DNA of 64,000 nucleotides from Constantimarinum furrinae (GTDB taxonomy: Bacteria; Bacteroidota; Bacteroidia; Flavobacteriales; Flavobacteriaceae), in NCBI RefSeq assembly GCF_014295415.1, contig NZ_CP052909.1:1426001-1490000 (forward strand). The letters run 5' to 3'. The notes under the pieces are model-generated. The model ran no database searches and had not been told where the DNA came from. It saw only the letters and a list, made by a program, of their open reading frames with translations. Shown one piece after another: positions 1-9,260 of this stretch. The translations under genes and the position numbers were made by a program. The stretch's first letter is position 1; each line of letters starts with the position of its first letter.

Positions 1-1
1 T

Positions 2-2941
2 AATCCTCAGACGATTCATATTGTTGTTGAGGATATTGCTAATGGGTGCCAGGGTCTCACGACGGTGGAACTTATTGTGAATTTACCTCCTTCCCTTGTT
101 GCTCCTACGCCTTTGGAGCTTTGTGATGTTAACAATCCCGGGGATGAGATGGAGGCCTTTAATTTAGAGAGTAAGACCTTTGAGATCACCGGTGGTGATC
201 CTACCATTGTTATCACCTATCATGAGACGCAAGGGGATGCCGATGCGGGTATTAATGCGCTCAATAGTCCTTATGTGAATACGGTTCCTCAGCCTCAGAC
301 GATCTATATACGTGCTGTTGGTGGGGGTACGGGTTGTGTGGTGAGTCAGGGCTTTACTCTGGATCTGGTTGTGAATCCTTTGCCTTCTCCTGTCACGCCG
401 ACTCCTTTGGAGGTTTGTGATGTGAACAATGATGGATTTGCGATGTTCGATCTCACGAGTAAGGATGCTGAGATCATTGCGGGTGAGCCGGGTGTTATTT
501 TAAGTTATCATGAGACACTTTCGGATGCGAATTTGGGTATTTTTCCTTTGAGTAGTCCGTATCAGAATATAGTTGCAGGTATGCAGACGGTGTATGCGCG
601 TGCGGAGTATGGTGTGTCTAATCCCCCTCCCAACAATACGGGCTGTTTTAGGGTTGTTGAGTTGGATCTTATTGTGTTGCCTACCCCTGTTGTTCCGTTG
701 AATTTGGATCCGCTTATCCTCTGTGATGTGGATGGCAATGGCAGTGAGGTTTTTGATCTCACCCAGCGTGCGGCAGATATTTACGGCACTCAGGATCCCT
801 CCCTGTATAGTCTTACCTACCATGAGAGTTTGGCAGCTGCTCAGGCGGGTACTCCCTTTATAGGCAGTCCCCAGTCCTATACGAATTTGAGCAATCCACA
901 GACGATCTATGTTCGTTTAGAGGATAATTCCTCGGGATGTTTTAAGATCGGTCAGTTTGAGTTGCAGACCCCTTCGGGTCCTGCGGTGACTCAGCCTACG
1001 CCTTTGAGTGTTTGTGATGATGTTGGTGAGCCCTGGGATGGTATTTCGGTATTTGATCTTACGGTAAAGAACGATGAGATCACCGGTGGTGCTTTGGGTG
1101 TTGGGGTGCGATACTATGAGACGTTGGCCGATGCTCAGAATGATGAGAATGTTATCGATCCCGATACGGCCTATACGAATTTGACCAATCCACAGACCTT
1201 GTATGTTCGTGTGAGTGATGGTAATACGGGATGTGTCAATACCACTACGACCTTAACGCTTCGCGTGAGTGCCAATCCGGACCCCGAGGCTCCCGATGCC
1301 TTATCGCTTTGTGATGTGAATGACCCGGGTGATGGGGTAGAGGTGTTCGATCTAACGGTTGTTGAGGCACAGATCTTAGATGGTGAGACCTGGGATGTTA
1401 GTTATCATGAGAGTTATGATGATGCCTTTGCGGGGGTCAATGCTATTGTTGATCCTACCCTGTACAGCAATTTAAGCAATCCACAGACGATCTACATTCG
1501 TGTGACCAACAATACGATCCCTGAGGCTTGTTTTGAGATCGTTACCTTGGAGCTTATTGTAAATCCGCTTCCTGATGCGAGTGTTGTTATAAGTGATTAT
1601 ATCATTTGTGAGGTTCCTTCCAATGGTATGGCCTTGTTTGATCTAAGCAGTAAGATCCCTGAGATCTTAGGGGGTCAGGATCCTTCAGTTTTTGTGGTTA
1701 GTTTCTATGAGAGTCAGGTTGAGGCCCAGGGGATGCTCAATCCGATACAAAATACTACGGCCTATCCCAATAGTACGAATCCACAGACGATCTATGTTGG
1801 GATCTTAAACAGTCAGACGGGTTGTTATGTTGCTACCCAGAGTTTTGACATAGAGGAGCGTGAGGGTGCTGTTGCCAATACTCCTGCTGCACCGTATGAG
1901 ATATGTGATAATCTGGGAGATAACGATGGCATCGGGGAGTTTACCTTAGATGGCAGCACTGTGGAATCTCAGGCGCTTATCGATGAGATCCTGGCGGGTC
2001 AGGATCCTTCGGTGTACTTGCTTAGTTTCTATGAGAGTCTCTCCAATGCTCAGACGGCCACAGATCCTTTGGCTGGCACCTATGTGAATGTTATCAATCC
2101 CCAGGTGATCTATGCCCGTGTTGACAATAGTGATACGGAGTGTTTTGAGATCACTCAGGTGATCTTAAAGGTGGAGCAGCTTCCCGAGCTTACCCTGGAG
2201 GAGAGTTATCGTTTGTGTGTGGATGCCAATGGGAATCCTATTCCAGAGGAAGAGGGTGCTTTGTCACCTCCTGTGATCGATACGGGACTTGATGCTTCGC
2301 TCTACAGTTTTGAGTGGTATTTCAACGGTGAGATCATCTTGGGTCAGAGTGATCCGTTTATCACGGCCCTAGAAGGGGGTACCTATAGTGTGATAGTGAC
2401 CGAGTTGGATAGTGGATGTAGTACAGAGGGTGTTACCACGGTGGTGCTTTCTTCGCCTCCTTTGGAATATGAGGTATTGGTCTCTGAGGCATTTTCATCG
2501 AGTCATACCATCACGGTGAATGTGACCCAAGGCTTGGGTGAATGGGTGTATCAATTGGATGATGGTGTCTTTCAGGTGGAGAATGTCTTTGATGGGGTAT
2601 TACCGGGGACACATCTGGTGACCATCAAGGATGCCAATGGGTGTGGTAGTGTAACCGTTGAAGTTGGGATCGTTGATTATCCAAGGTTTGTCACACCCAA
2701 TCAGGATGGCTATCACGATACGTGGAACATCATTGGTATTGCCGATAGTGACCCTACGGCAAAAATTTATATATTTGACAGGTTTGGAAAATTGTTAAAG
2801 CAGATCAGTCCCCTTGGCGAGGGCTGGGATGGTACCTATAACGGGAATCCATTACCGTCGAGTGATTACTGGTTCCTGGTGGAATACAAAGAAGACGACA
2901 CCACCAAAGAGTTCAGAGGTCATTTTACCCTAAAACGATAG
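2..2941 (+). CDS. Repeat-built surface protein with T9SS type B sorting domain (5' partial)
   Basis: The reading frame is open from the first in-frame codon, so the start lies upstream of the window; about 979 residues are visible. Seven units of about 100 residues follow one another, each starting near a (L/V/I)C(D/E) motif followed by an acidic Asn/Gly-rich stretch, then (V/A)FDL, YHES or FYES, and NPQTIYVR followed by a second Cys (TGC). An eighth, divergent unit follows, then a C-terminal block of about 90 residues (from about 2690) with TPNQDGYHDTWNI, IFDRFGKLL, WDGTYNG and FRGHFTLKR. This is the CHU_C / type B sorting domain used for export by the type IX secretion system. The two Cys per unit suggest a disulfide in each module. 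The protein is inferred to be a secreted or cell-surface adhesin-like protein; the ligand is unknown. The PorP/SprF gene follows after 12 bases, the usual partner arrangement. Confidence 0.9.
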   Translation, partial: NPQTIHIVVEDIANGCQGLTTVELIVNLPPSLVAPTPLELCDVNNPGDEMEAFNLESKTFEITGGDPTIVITYHETQGDADAGINALNSPYVNTVPQPQTIYIRAVGGGTGCVVSQGFTLDLVVNPLPSPVTPTPLEVCDVNNDGFAMFDLTSKDAEIIAGEPGVILSYHETLSDANLGIFPLSSPYQNIVAGMQTVYARAEYGVSNPPPNNTGCFRVVELDLIVLPTPVVPLNLDPLILCDVDGNGSEVFDLTQRAADIYGTQDPSLYSLTYHESLAAAQAGTPFIGSPQSYTNLSNPQTIYVRLEDNSSGCFKIGQFELQTPSGPAVTQPTPLSVCDDVGEPWDGISVFDLTVKNDEITGGALGVGVRYYETLADAQNDENVIDPDTAYTNLTNPQTLYVRVSDGNTGCVNTTTTLTLRVSANPDPEAPDALSLCDVNDPGDGVEVFDLTVVEAQILDGETWDVSYHESYDDAFAGVNAIVDPTLYSNLSNPQTIYIRVTNNTIPEACFEIVTLELIVNPLPDASVVISDYIICEVPSNGMALFDLSSKIPEILGGQDPSVFVVSFYESQVEAQGMLNPIQNTTAYPNSTNPQTIYVGILNSQTGCYVATQSFDIEEREGAVANTPAAPYEICDNLGDNDGIGEFTLDGSTVESQALIDEILAGQDPSVYLLSFYESLSNAQTATDPLAGTYVNVINPQVIYARVDNSDTECFEITQVILKVEQLPELTLEESYRLCVDANGNPIPEEEGALSPPVIDTGLDASLYSFEWYFNGEIILGQSDPFITALEGGTYSVIVTELDSGCSTEGVTTVVLSSPPLEYEVLVSEAFSSSHTITVNVTQGLGEWVYQLDDGVFQVENVFDGVLPGTHLVTIKDANGCGSVTVEVGIVDYPRFVTPNQDGYHDTWNIIGIADSDPTAKIYIFDRFGKLLKQISPLGEGWDGTYNGNPLPSSDYWFLVEYKEDDTTKEFRGHFTLKR
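98..2210 (+). repeat. Seven tandem coding repeats of about 300 bp
   Basis: The TGTGAT/TGTGAG codon pair for the Cys-Asp or Cys-Glu motif recurs near 118, 412, 718, 1009, 1304, 1602 and 1902, a spacing of 291 to 306 bases. The stretch CCACAGACGATCTA recurs nearly unchanged near 897, 1481 and 1783, and as CCTCAGACGATCTA near 293. The DNA in this part is markedly G/T-rich on the plus strand compared with the A-rich style of the following genes. Confidence 0.85.
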
Positions 2942-2953
2942 AATAAAAAAAAT

Positions 2954-3955
2954 ATGAAGCTTAGAAAAACCTACTTTATACTACTGTTGTTAGTAACACC
3001 ATTTGCATTTTCACAGGACGGTATACCAATATATTCCGATTATTTATCAGATAACCTTTATTTACTTCACCCATCAATGGCAGGAGCGGCGACACATAAT
3101 CAGATTCGCTTAACAGCCAGGCAACAATGGTTCGATCAGGAGGAAGCCCCTAATCTTCAAACACTTAGTTTTAATGCTCGTTTAGGAGAACAATCTGGAG
3201 TTGGAGCCATAGTATTTAGCGACCGTAACGGATATCATTCTCAAACCGGAGGATATTTAACCTATGCGCACCATATTATGTTTTCAAGAAGCGAGGCCGA
3301 TCTAAATCAGTTGTCATTTGGATTGAGTGCCGGACTTATTCAATCTAAGCTTGACGAAACACAATTCGATCCGAATGACTTCGACCCGATTATTGCCGGA
3401 ATTATTCAGAGTTCATCTTACTTTAATGTAGATGCCGGATTATCATATAACTTTCTAAACTTTTCAGGGCATTTCACGGTAAAGAATATCATCTTTCAGA
3501 ATAGAAGTCTTTTTTCAGAAAAATTTGAGCCTAATAACCAAAGACAATATCTGTTTTCGGCAGCGTATGCAATTGGAAAGTATGGGTCTACATGGACTTA
3601 TGAGCCTTCTCTGCTATTTCAGTGGAAGGAACGAACAGGCGAACAGTCTGTGGATATAAATTTTAAAGCATACCGCGAAATGGATTTCGGTCAGTTATGG
3701 GGAGCTTTATCTTATAGAAGAAGCTTAGACGGTGCCGAATTTTTGAATGGTCAGGAAATTAAAACACAAAAACTACAATACGTTACTCCTGTGGTTGGAA
3801 TTAATTATAAGCAATTCATGTTCGCTTATACCTATTCATACCAGGCAGGAAATGTAAGATTTCAAAGCGGTGGTTTTCACCAAATCACTCTTGGATACGA
3901 TTTTCTTGGAAGCAGACCGGAACCTTACGATTGTAATTGTCCCGCGATCAACTAA
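2954..3955 (+). CDS. PorP/SprF family type IX secretion membrane protein
   Basis: 333 residues. An N-terminal signal peptide ends at FAFSQ (about residue 20), followed by the family's opening pattern SDNLYLLHPSMAGAA, which resembles the usual 'NPAYAG' region of PorP/SprF proteins, and then by beta-rich segments expected of an outer-membrane barrel. Family members assist secretion or surface attachment of particular T9SS type B substrates; SprF for SprB in Flavobacterium johnsoniae is the known case. The gene starts 12 bases after the repeat protein, so it is most likely the dedicated partner of that protein and co-transcribed with it. A strong terminator follows. Function in attachment is inferred from family and context. 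Confidence 0.9.
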   Translation: MKLRKTYFILLLLVTPFAFSQDGIPIYSDYLSDNLYLLHPSMAGAATHNQIRLTARQQWFDQEEAPNLQTLSFNARLGEQSGVGAIVFSDRNGYHSQTGGYLTYAHHIMFSRSEADLNQLSFGLSAGLIQSKLDETQFDPNDFDPIIAGIIQSSSYFNVDAGLSYNFLNFSGHFTVKNIIFQNRSLFSEKFEPNNQRQYLFSAAYAIGKYGSTWTYEPSLLFQWKERTGEQSVDINFKAYREMDFGQLWGALSYRRSLDGAEFLNGQEIKTQKLQYVTPVVGINYKQFMFAYTYSYQAGNVRFQSGGFHQITLGYDFLGSRPEPYDCNCPAIN

Positions 3956-3956
3956 T

Positions 3957-3988
3957 AAAAAAAGCCCCTGTTTAGGGGCTTTTTTTTA
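3957..3988. terminator. Bidirectional intrinsic terminator
   Basis: Stem AAGCCCCT / AGGGGCTT with loop GTTT, preceded by an A-run and followed by eight T residues. It ends the PorP/SprF transcript on the plus strand and, on the other strand, sits at the stop codon of the VWA lipoprotein. Confidence 0.85.
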
Positions 3989-5137
3989 CTGCCAGGTATA
4001 CTTCTTTTTTTCTGCCTGTTTTTTTAAAGCATTGATCATGGCGCTCTCCAAACCATTTTCAGATTTGGGTTTATTCTTAACCAGATACTGTCGTCTTTTT
4101 TCATTTAGTCTTGCAATCTCAACTTGAATTTCATCACGCTCTTTCCGCTGTTGTGCTACGTATTTTTTGATCTCTGCGGTTGACTTTCCTTTTAGATTTT
4201 CAGGAAGTTCCTCCTTCTTCAATTCCTCATAACTAAAGCCGGCCTTTTTTTCAGCATCCACCAGATCCCAGGTACTGTTATCATACATATGTGAACTTTT
4301 GGTAACCGTTCTACTCACTGCATTTGCAGTTCCATAGCCTTTTGCATTCATGTCCTGGGTTTCCTGATTCGCTAATTTGTTTCTTCCACTACGACCATAA
4401 GGAACATAGGTGCTGTTAAGGCGAATGTTGAGTTGTAGAATTAGATCGTCATAGGGCGATGCAATATGTATGGTTTGTTGATTGTGATTAATCGCAATAT
4501 AGTCACCATAAGTAAGATTTGCGCCTTCTTGCCATTTTGACGAAACGCCATGATTAAAATCACCACAGAAAATCGTGTTTACTACGATGTCTTTTTCTTT
4601 TGCTTCAAGAGCTGCATCCCTGTAGTTGATCTTTCCTTGAGTAAACGGTTCATTACCCGCAATAAAGATCATTTTTAGGTCATCGGCATCATTTCCCCAA
4701 TCTAGCTGCTTGATGGAAGACATGATTACTGTCCCACAATATTCGGATCCGCCATTGGTGGTGAGTGAAAATAATTCCTTTGAGACTTCATCGAGATCGG
4801 AAGTAAACGATAGGATCTGTCTAATAAAACCGTCGCGATCGCTAAGACCATCGTTTCCGTACTCATATAAGGCGATCTCTAGTTTGGGGCGCTCATTCCT
4901 GCATCTTGCATACGAAAGTTCATTTACGATCTCCCAAAGTTGTGCTTTGGCCTGATCAATAAGACCGTCCATACTATTGCTGGTATCCAACAGCAATGCT
5001 ACTTTTATGTAGTGCCCTTTGGTTATGGGGGCAGTATCTGCTAAATTATTTTTAGCCGATTCGTTTGATCCTTCTGCTTTACATGCGAAGGCTGTGATCA
5101 TGGTAAGCCCTAATAGTGTTTTCTTGATAATTTTCAT
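3986..5137 (-). CDS. VWA domain lipoprotein
   Basis: 383 residues. The N-terminus is a lipoprotein signal with lipobox ITAFAC at about residue 19. A von Willebrand factor A domain follows (about 40 to 250): VALLLDTSNSMDG carries the DxSxS metal-ion adhesion motif, and LTTNGGSEYCG supplies the conserved Thr. The expected downstream Asp is replaced in FIAGNEP, so metal binding may be altered. The C-terminal 100 residues are charged and helical (KKEELPENLKGKS, QQRKERDEIQVEIARLNEKRR), probably a coiled coil. It is probably anchored in the periplasm or on the surface and binds another protein. No operon partner is evident; the neighbouring gene on the left is convergent and that on the right divergent. 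Confidence 0.75.
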   Translation of the reverse strand: MKIIKKTLLGLTMITAFACKAEGSNESAKNNLADTAPITKGHYIKVALLLDTSNSMDGLIDQAKAQLWEIVNELSYARCRNERPKLEIALYEYGNDGLSDRDGFIRQILSFTSDLDEVSKELFSLTTNGGSEYCGTVIMSSIKQLDWGNDADDLKMIFIAGNEPFTQGKINYRDAALEAKEKDIVVNTIFCGDFNHGVSSKWQEGANLTYGDYIAINHNQQTIHIASPYDDLILQLNIRLNSTYVPYGRSGRNKLANQETQDMNAKGYGTANAVSRTVTKSSHMYDNSTWDLVDAEKKAGFSYEELKKEELPENLKGKSTAEIKKYVAQQRKERDEIQVEIARLNEKRRQYLVKNKPKSENGLESAMINALKKQAEKKKYTWQ

Positions 5138-5439
5138 GATTTATTGATCTTGTGTTTAGTCATTCATTGAATCAGTAGACGAAATAAGTATTGCTGTTAT
5201 CAGATTAGACATAAGTGGTTAAACCATCTACAATTGTCGTTTCTGTCACTTTAATCGTCGGGTAAACTTATGTTCATATTTCTGGTTAAAAAACACGGGA
5301 TGAGTTAACAGCGCGAGTGAATGAGGAAAAGGATGTTTTTGGTTAGGGAAGTACATTTAATCCGGTAAAAATGGCTTAATAGTTGAGGAAGGCTATTTCA
5401 TTAAGTGGGGTAAAGTGCGTATGTTTACTTTAAATAATT
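5138..5439. other. Intergenic region between divergent genes
   Basis: About 300 bases with no convincing gene or RNA. It must hold the promoters of the VWA lipoprotein and the histidine kinase. TATGTTTA at 5418-5425, close to the TAnnTTTG -7 consensus and about 15 bases before the kinase ATG, is the only candidate I can name. Confidence 0.4.
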
Positions 5440-7647
5440 ATGAAGCACCTCTTTTCTATATCAATCTTAATAGTCGTATTGCTGGGTAGTTCCTTTGTAT
5501 CCGGTCAAACAAGACGTACATCACCTAATAGTTTTATACTAAAAGGAAAGGTGGTTGAAGCAGAAAGCAACAGCCCAATAAATCGTGTTAATATTGAAAT
5601 TTTAGGAGGAGATTATGCTACAACCAATGCCGACGGACAGTTTAGAATTGAAGCTGAGATAGGTGATGAGCTCATCATCAAGAGTGACGACTTCGAAACA
5701 GTTTATTACAAAATTAAAGATCAACAATTTGTTACAGTTCGGGTAAAGAACAATACCGAAGAAGAATCGGTTGAAACACTTAGCGCTAATAAGAATAAGT
5801 CTTCCGACCTTTTTAAAACCTACATAGATTCTTCGCGATTCTATTTAAAAAAAGATGCTAAAAGGAGTATCGAATATATTACCCGGGCACTGGAATCGGT
5901 TCCCGGTAAAACAGCCAGCCCAACCCAAAACAGTATCGCGTTTGAGACTCTCGGAGATATAAATTCATTTTGGGGACAGGACGATCTGGCCATTTCAAAT
6001 TACAAGCGAAGTATTTCTAACAAGATCACCATTAGTGCTCGTATCAAGCTTGCTTCGGCCTTCCGAAGAAATAATAACTACCAAGAAGGAATAACTCTGT
6101 ACAAGAATCTTTTGGCGGAGAACCTCACCGAGTATCAAAAAGTGGAAGTCTATGAAGGCTTAGGTGATAGTTACAAAGCGATAAATAACTTGAATGAAAG
6201 TGTTTCAAATTACCAGAAGGCCCTCAATCTTGCCGAAAAACACAGGATCACTCCCAAGATCACAGATCTTAATTCGAAAATGGGCAGTGTGTACGCAGAA
6301 AGCGGTTCGGTGGTTCGAGCTGAAGAGTATTTCGATAATTCATTGAACCTTGCGCAAAAGGAAAATAAGAAAAGAGCCGTTGAGGAAAAAGATAAGGTAG
6401 CGGATTTTTATAATCAGAATCAAGATTTTGATAAAGAGATCCAGCTTAGAAATGAAACACTAAATGAGATACAATCGCTGGATGATTTTGGAACCAGTGG
6501 CGTGGTTGAAAACAGCAGTCCGTTGACACCACAGCGTCAAAATTATAAAATTGCAAATGCTTATGTAGCCCAACAAAAGTTTACGGAAGCTATCCCTTTC
6601 TTGGAAAAAAGCATTAGAGAGGCAAGTAAGAATGAGGATCTGGTAGTGGAGAAAGATGCGACCAGAAAATTGTCTGAAGTTTACAGGGACATCGGGGATT
6701 TTGATAAAGCAGCCGAAAGCTACGAGCGCTATGTGGAAGTTGTGGACGAACTTTATATTAAAAAAGAACAGGAAATCTCACAGGCCGCCAGGTTTAGTAA
6801 GGACATCGCATTAAAGCAAAATAGAATTACCAATCTGGAAAGCGAACGTGAACTAAACGAAAGCAGATATAAACTAGCTTTTGAAAATCAGGAACTGGTT
6901 GAGAAGAACAACAGGATCCAAAAGTGGATCATTGGGTCTTTGATCCTTATTGCGCTATTATTATTGTTTACGGCCTATATTCAGTATAAAAATGTGCGTC
7001 AGCAAAAATACGCCAACAACCTGCTTGCTTTAAAGTCGTTGCGAACGCAAATGAACCCACATTTTATATTTAATGCGCTCAATTCGGTAAACAGTTTTAT
7101 TGCTTCCAACGATGAACGCACAGCGAACAAATACCTGAGTGATTTTTCTCAGTTAATGCGTGCCGTACTGGAAAACAGCGAAGAGGATTTTATTTCGTTG
7201 GAAAAGGAGATCGAGCTATTGCAGCTGTATGTAAAACTGGAGCATTTCAGGTTTAAGGATAAATTTGATTATACCATTGATGTAGATCCCAACATAGCCG
7301 TAAACGAATTTGTGATCCCACCCATGCTGCTTCAGCCGTATGTGGAGAATGCGGTGTGGCACGGACTTAGATACAAAGAAGAAAAAGGCAATTTGACTAT
7401 TCAGTTTCAGCAAATAAATTCAGAAACCGTAAAAATAAGGATCAGTGATGACGGTATAGGCAGAAAAAAGTCTAAGGAGTTAAAGACCGATCACCAGAAG
7501 AAACAAAACTCAAAAGGAATGGGTAACATCGAAAAGCGAATTGCTATTTTGAATGAGATGTATAAGGACAAGGTAGATGTGACTGTGACCAATATATTTG
7601 AAAATGAAGAAGGGACCCTGGTGGAACTTATTTTAAAGAAAGACTAA
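5440..7647 (+). CDS. LytS-type sensor histidine kinase with CarboxypepD_reg and TPR domains
   Basis: 735 residues. Order: signal peptide (to about 22, SGQT); a carboxypeptidase-regulatory-like beta domain (about 33 to 105; LKGKVVEAESNSPINRVNIEI, TTNADGQFRI); tetratricopeptide repeats (about 120 to 440); one membrane helix (about 495 to 515, IIGSLILIALLLLFTAYI); a His_kinase domain with LRTQMNPHFIFNALNSVN, whose His near 540 is the phosphorylated residue; and a HATPase domain with PYVENAVWHGL (N box) and ISDDGIGRKKS (G box). The periplasmic TPR sensor plus LytS-like kinase is common in Bacteroidota. Its stop TAA overlaps the ATG of the regulator (TAATG), which indicates translational coupling. 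The signal sensed is unknown. Confidence 0.9.
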   Translation: MKHLFSISILIVVLLGSSFVSGQTRRTSPNSFILKGKVVEAESNSPINRVNIEILGGDYATTNADGQFRIEAEIGDELIIKSDDFETVYYKIKDQQFVTVRVKNNTEEESVETLSANKNKSSDLFKTYIDSSRFYLKKDAKRSIEYITRALESVPGKTASPTQNSIAFETLGDINSFWGQDDLAISNYKRSISNKITISARIKLASAFRRNNNYQEGITLYKNLLAENLTEYQKVEVYEGLGDSYKAINNLNESVSNYQKALNLAEKHRITPKITDLNSKMGSVYAESGSVVRAEEYFDNSLNLAQKENKKRAVEEKDKVADFYNQNQDFDKEIQLRNETLNEIQSLDDFGTSGVVENSSPLTPQRQNYKIANAYVAQQKFTEAIPFLEKSIREASKNEDLVVEKDATRKLSEVYRDIGDFDKAAESYERYVEVVDELYIKKEQEISQAARFSKDIALKQNRITNLESERELNESRYKLAFENQELVEKNNRIQKWIIGSLILIALLLLFTAYIQYKNVRQQKYANNLLALKSLRTQMNPHFIFNALNSVNSFIASNDERTANKYLSDFSQLMRAVLENSEEDFISLEKEIELLQLYVKLEHFRFKDKFDYTIDVDPNIAVNEFVIPPMLLQPYVENAVWHGLRYKEEKGNLTIQFQQINSETVKIRISDDGIGRKKSKELKTDHQKKQNSKGMGNIEKRIAILNEMYKDKVDVTVTNIFENEEGTLVELILKKD

Positions 7648-8378
7648 TGGAATTACGAGCAATCATAGTAGAAGATGAAGAAACCAGTAGAGAAATTCTG
7701 AAGAGTTATCTCGGTAAATACTGTCCTTCCGTTTTGGTAAAAGGCGAAGCAGCCAATGTGGAGGAGGCATTGGTGTTAATTCGGAATAACGATCTGGATA
7801 TTGTGTTTCTCGATGTGGAAATGCCCTACGGAAATGCATTCGATCTGCTCGACACGGTGGGTGACCGTCAATTCGAAACCGTATTTGTAACCGCGTATAA
7901 TCACTATGCAATTGATGCCTTAAATGCGCATGCTTCCTATTATTTACTGAAGCCTATTTCTATCGACAAATTAATAGAAGCCGTGGATTATGTAACTGAG
8001 ATCAAGGAAAAGGAAAACAGTCTTCAAAATACTATATTGCAGCCTAAGAACGCTCAGGTCACCGGGAAGATCACCATTCCGCTTCAAAACGGTTTTGAGG
8101 TTCTTGAGATCGAGAATATTCTGTATTGTCAAGCAGATGATAATTACACTCAGATCTATTTAAAGGAAGGGAAAAAGTTGGTGAGCAAGACATTAAAGTA
8201 TTTCGAACAATCTCTTGCCGAGAGTGGCTTTGCACGAGTTCATAAATCATATCTCGTAAACGTAAACGCCATTAAGGAATACAAAAAAGGTAAGGGTGGA
8301 AGCGTGGTCCTTTCCAGCGGAAAGCAAATTATGGTGAGTCCGTCGCGGAAAAAGGAACTGCTGGCGTATTTTAGTTAA
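7647..8378 (+). CDS. LytTR-family response regulator
   Basis: 243 residues. The receiver domain has the acidic pocket VEDEE (residues 8 to 12), phospho-acceptor Asp56 in IVFLDVEMP, Thr in VFVTAYN and Lys in YYLLKPI. The C-terminal part (about 140 to 243; NGFEVLEIENILYCQADDNY, FARVHKSYLVNVNAI) is a LytTR DNA-binding domain. It pairs with the kinase that overlaps it at the start codon. It overlaps the convergent murI by four bases at the 3' end. Target genes cannot be told from the sequence. Confidence 0.93.
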   Translation: MELRAIIVEDEETSREILKSYLGKYCPSVLVKGEAANVEEALVLIRNNDLDIVFLDVEMPYGNAFDLLDTVGDRQFETVFVTAYNHYAIDALNAHASYYLLKPISIDKLIEAVDYVTEIKEKENSLQNTILQPKNAQVTGKITIPLQNGFEVLEIENILYCQADDNYTQIYLKEGKKLVSKTLKYFEQSLAESGFARVHKSYLVNVNAIKEYKKGKGGSVVLSSGKQIMVSPSRKKELLAYFS

Positions 8379-9166
8379 AAGTCTTTCTTCTCTACCGAGA
8401 TTTCTTCAGAAAAATCCTTGAGCAGGAATTTAAGGGTCTTAACCTCCGAATTCGTATAAAATTTCAAGGTTGGTTTTGAAACATCCGTCCGAAGCAACTG
8501 AAGTCGTTCCAGTATACTTTTCGTTTGTCGTGCTACTGCCATTCCCGAATCGATGATCACGATATCATTTGGAATCAAGTTCCTGATCTGTGGAATGAGG
8601 TAAGGATAGTGACTACAGCCCAATACAAGGTAATCTACTTTTGCCTTCACCATGGGCGTAAGGTATTTTTGAAGCAGTTTTATCATTTTAGGGCTGTCCA
8701 GAGTCCCGGCTTCTATAAGGGGTACTAGGCCTTCACCTACGATTTCTACTACGTTTATATCTTGGGTAAACTCGGTTGCCGTTTTGTGAAACAGATCACT
8801 GGTTAAAGTTCCTTTAGTTGCCAGAATTCCGATACTCTTAGTGCTGGTGTTTAATGCAGCGGGTTTAATGGCAGGTTCAATCCCGATGATAGGGACTTTA
8901 AAGCGCTCCCTCATTTCAGAGATTGAATTGGTTGTTGCGGTATTACAGGCTACTACTATGATCTTGGCGCCCATTTCCAGCAAAACCTCGGTGTTTTTTA
9001 TGCTGAGCCGGGTGATCTCTTCTTTGGATTTGTTGCCGTAGGGTGCATTTTTGCTATCTGCGAGATAGATTGTGTGTTCGTAAGGAAGTAAGGCATGAAT
9101 TTCCTGCCAGATCGACGAACCGCCTACTCCGGAATCGAAAACACCTATGGGACGTTGCTCATTCAC
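8375..9166 (-). CDS. murI: Glutamate racemase
   Basis: 263 residues, normal length. MurI interconverts L- and D-glutamate for peptidoglycan using two Cys residues and no cofactor. Visible are the opening GVFDSGVGG (catalytic Asp-Ser), VACNTATT with the first catalytic Cys near residue 74, and LGCSHYPYL with the second Cys and catalytic His. It lies downstream of the envelope operon bamA-ompH-ompH on the same strand, but a perfect terminator hairpin separates it, so it is probably transcribed separately. Confidence 0.95.
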   Translation of the reverse strand: MNEQRPIGVFDSGVGGSSIWQEIHALLPYEHTIYLADSKNAPYGNKSKEEITRLSIKNTEVLLEMGAKIIVVACNTATTNSISEMRERFKVPIIGIEPAIKPAALNTSTKSIGILATKGTLTSDLFHKTATEFTQDINVVEIVGEGLVPLIEAGTLDSPKMIKLLQKYLTPMVKAKVDYLVLGCSHYPYLIPQIRNLIPNDIVIIDSGMAVARQTKSILERLQLLRTDVSKPTLKFYTNSEVKTLKFLLKDFSEEISVEKKDF

Positions 9167-9202
9167 GAGTATAAATGTAAAGAAACTTGTAGGTATTATA
9201 AT

Positions 9203-9234
9203 AAAAACTGCCCGTCAATTGACGGGCAGTTTTT
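9203..9234. terminator. Perfect bidirectional terminator
   Basis: A perfect 32-base inverted repeat: AAAAACTGCCCGTCAA and its reverse complement, ending in five T residues on either strand. It closes the minus-strand operon ending with ompH at 9261. Confidence 0.88.
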
Positions 9235-9260
9235 AAATATTTTAAAAAAGTGATGAGCTA

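Noticed and set aside
98-2210. Horizontal gene transfer of the repeat protein from its odd base bias
   Set aside because: The bias may come from module homogenisation alone; the sorting domain and PorP/SprF partner are native to this phylum and the C-terminal part has normal composition.
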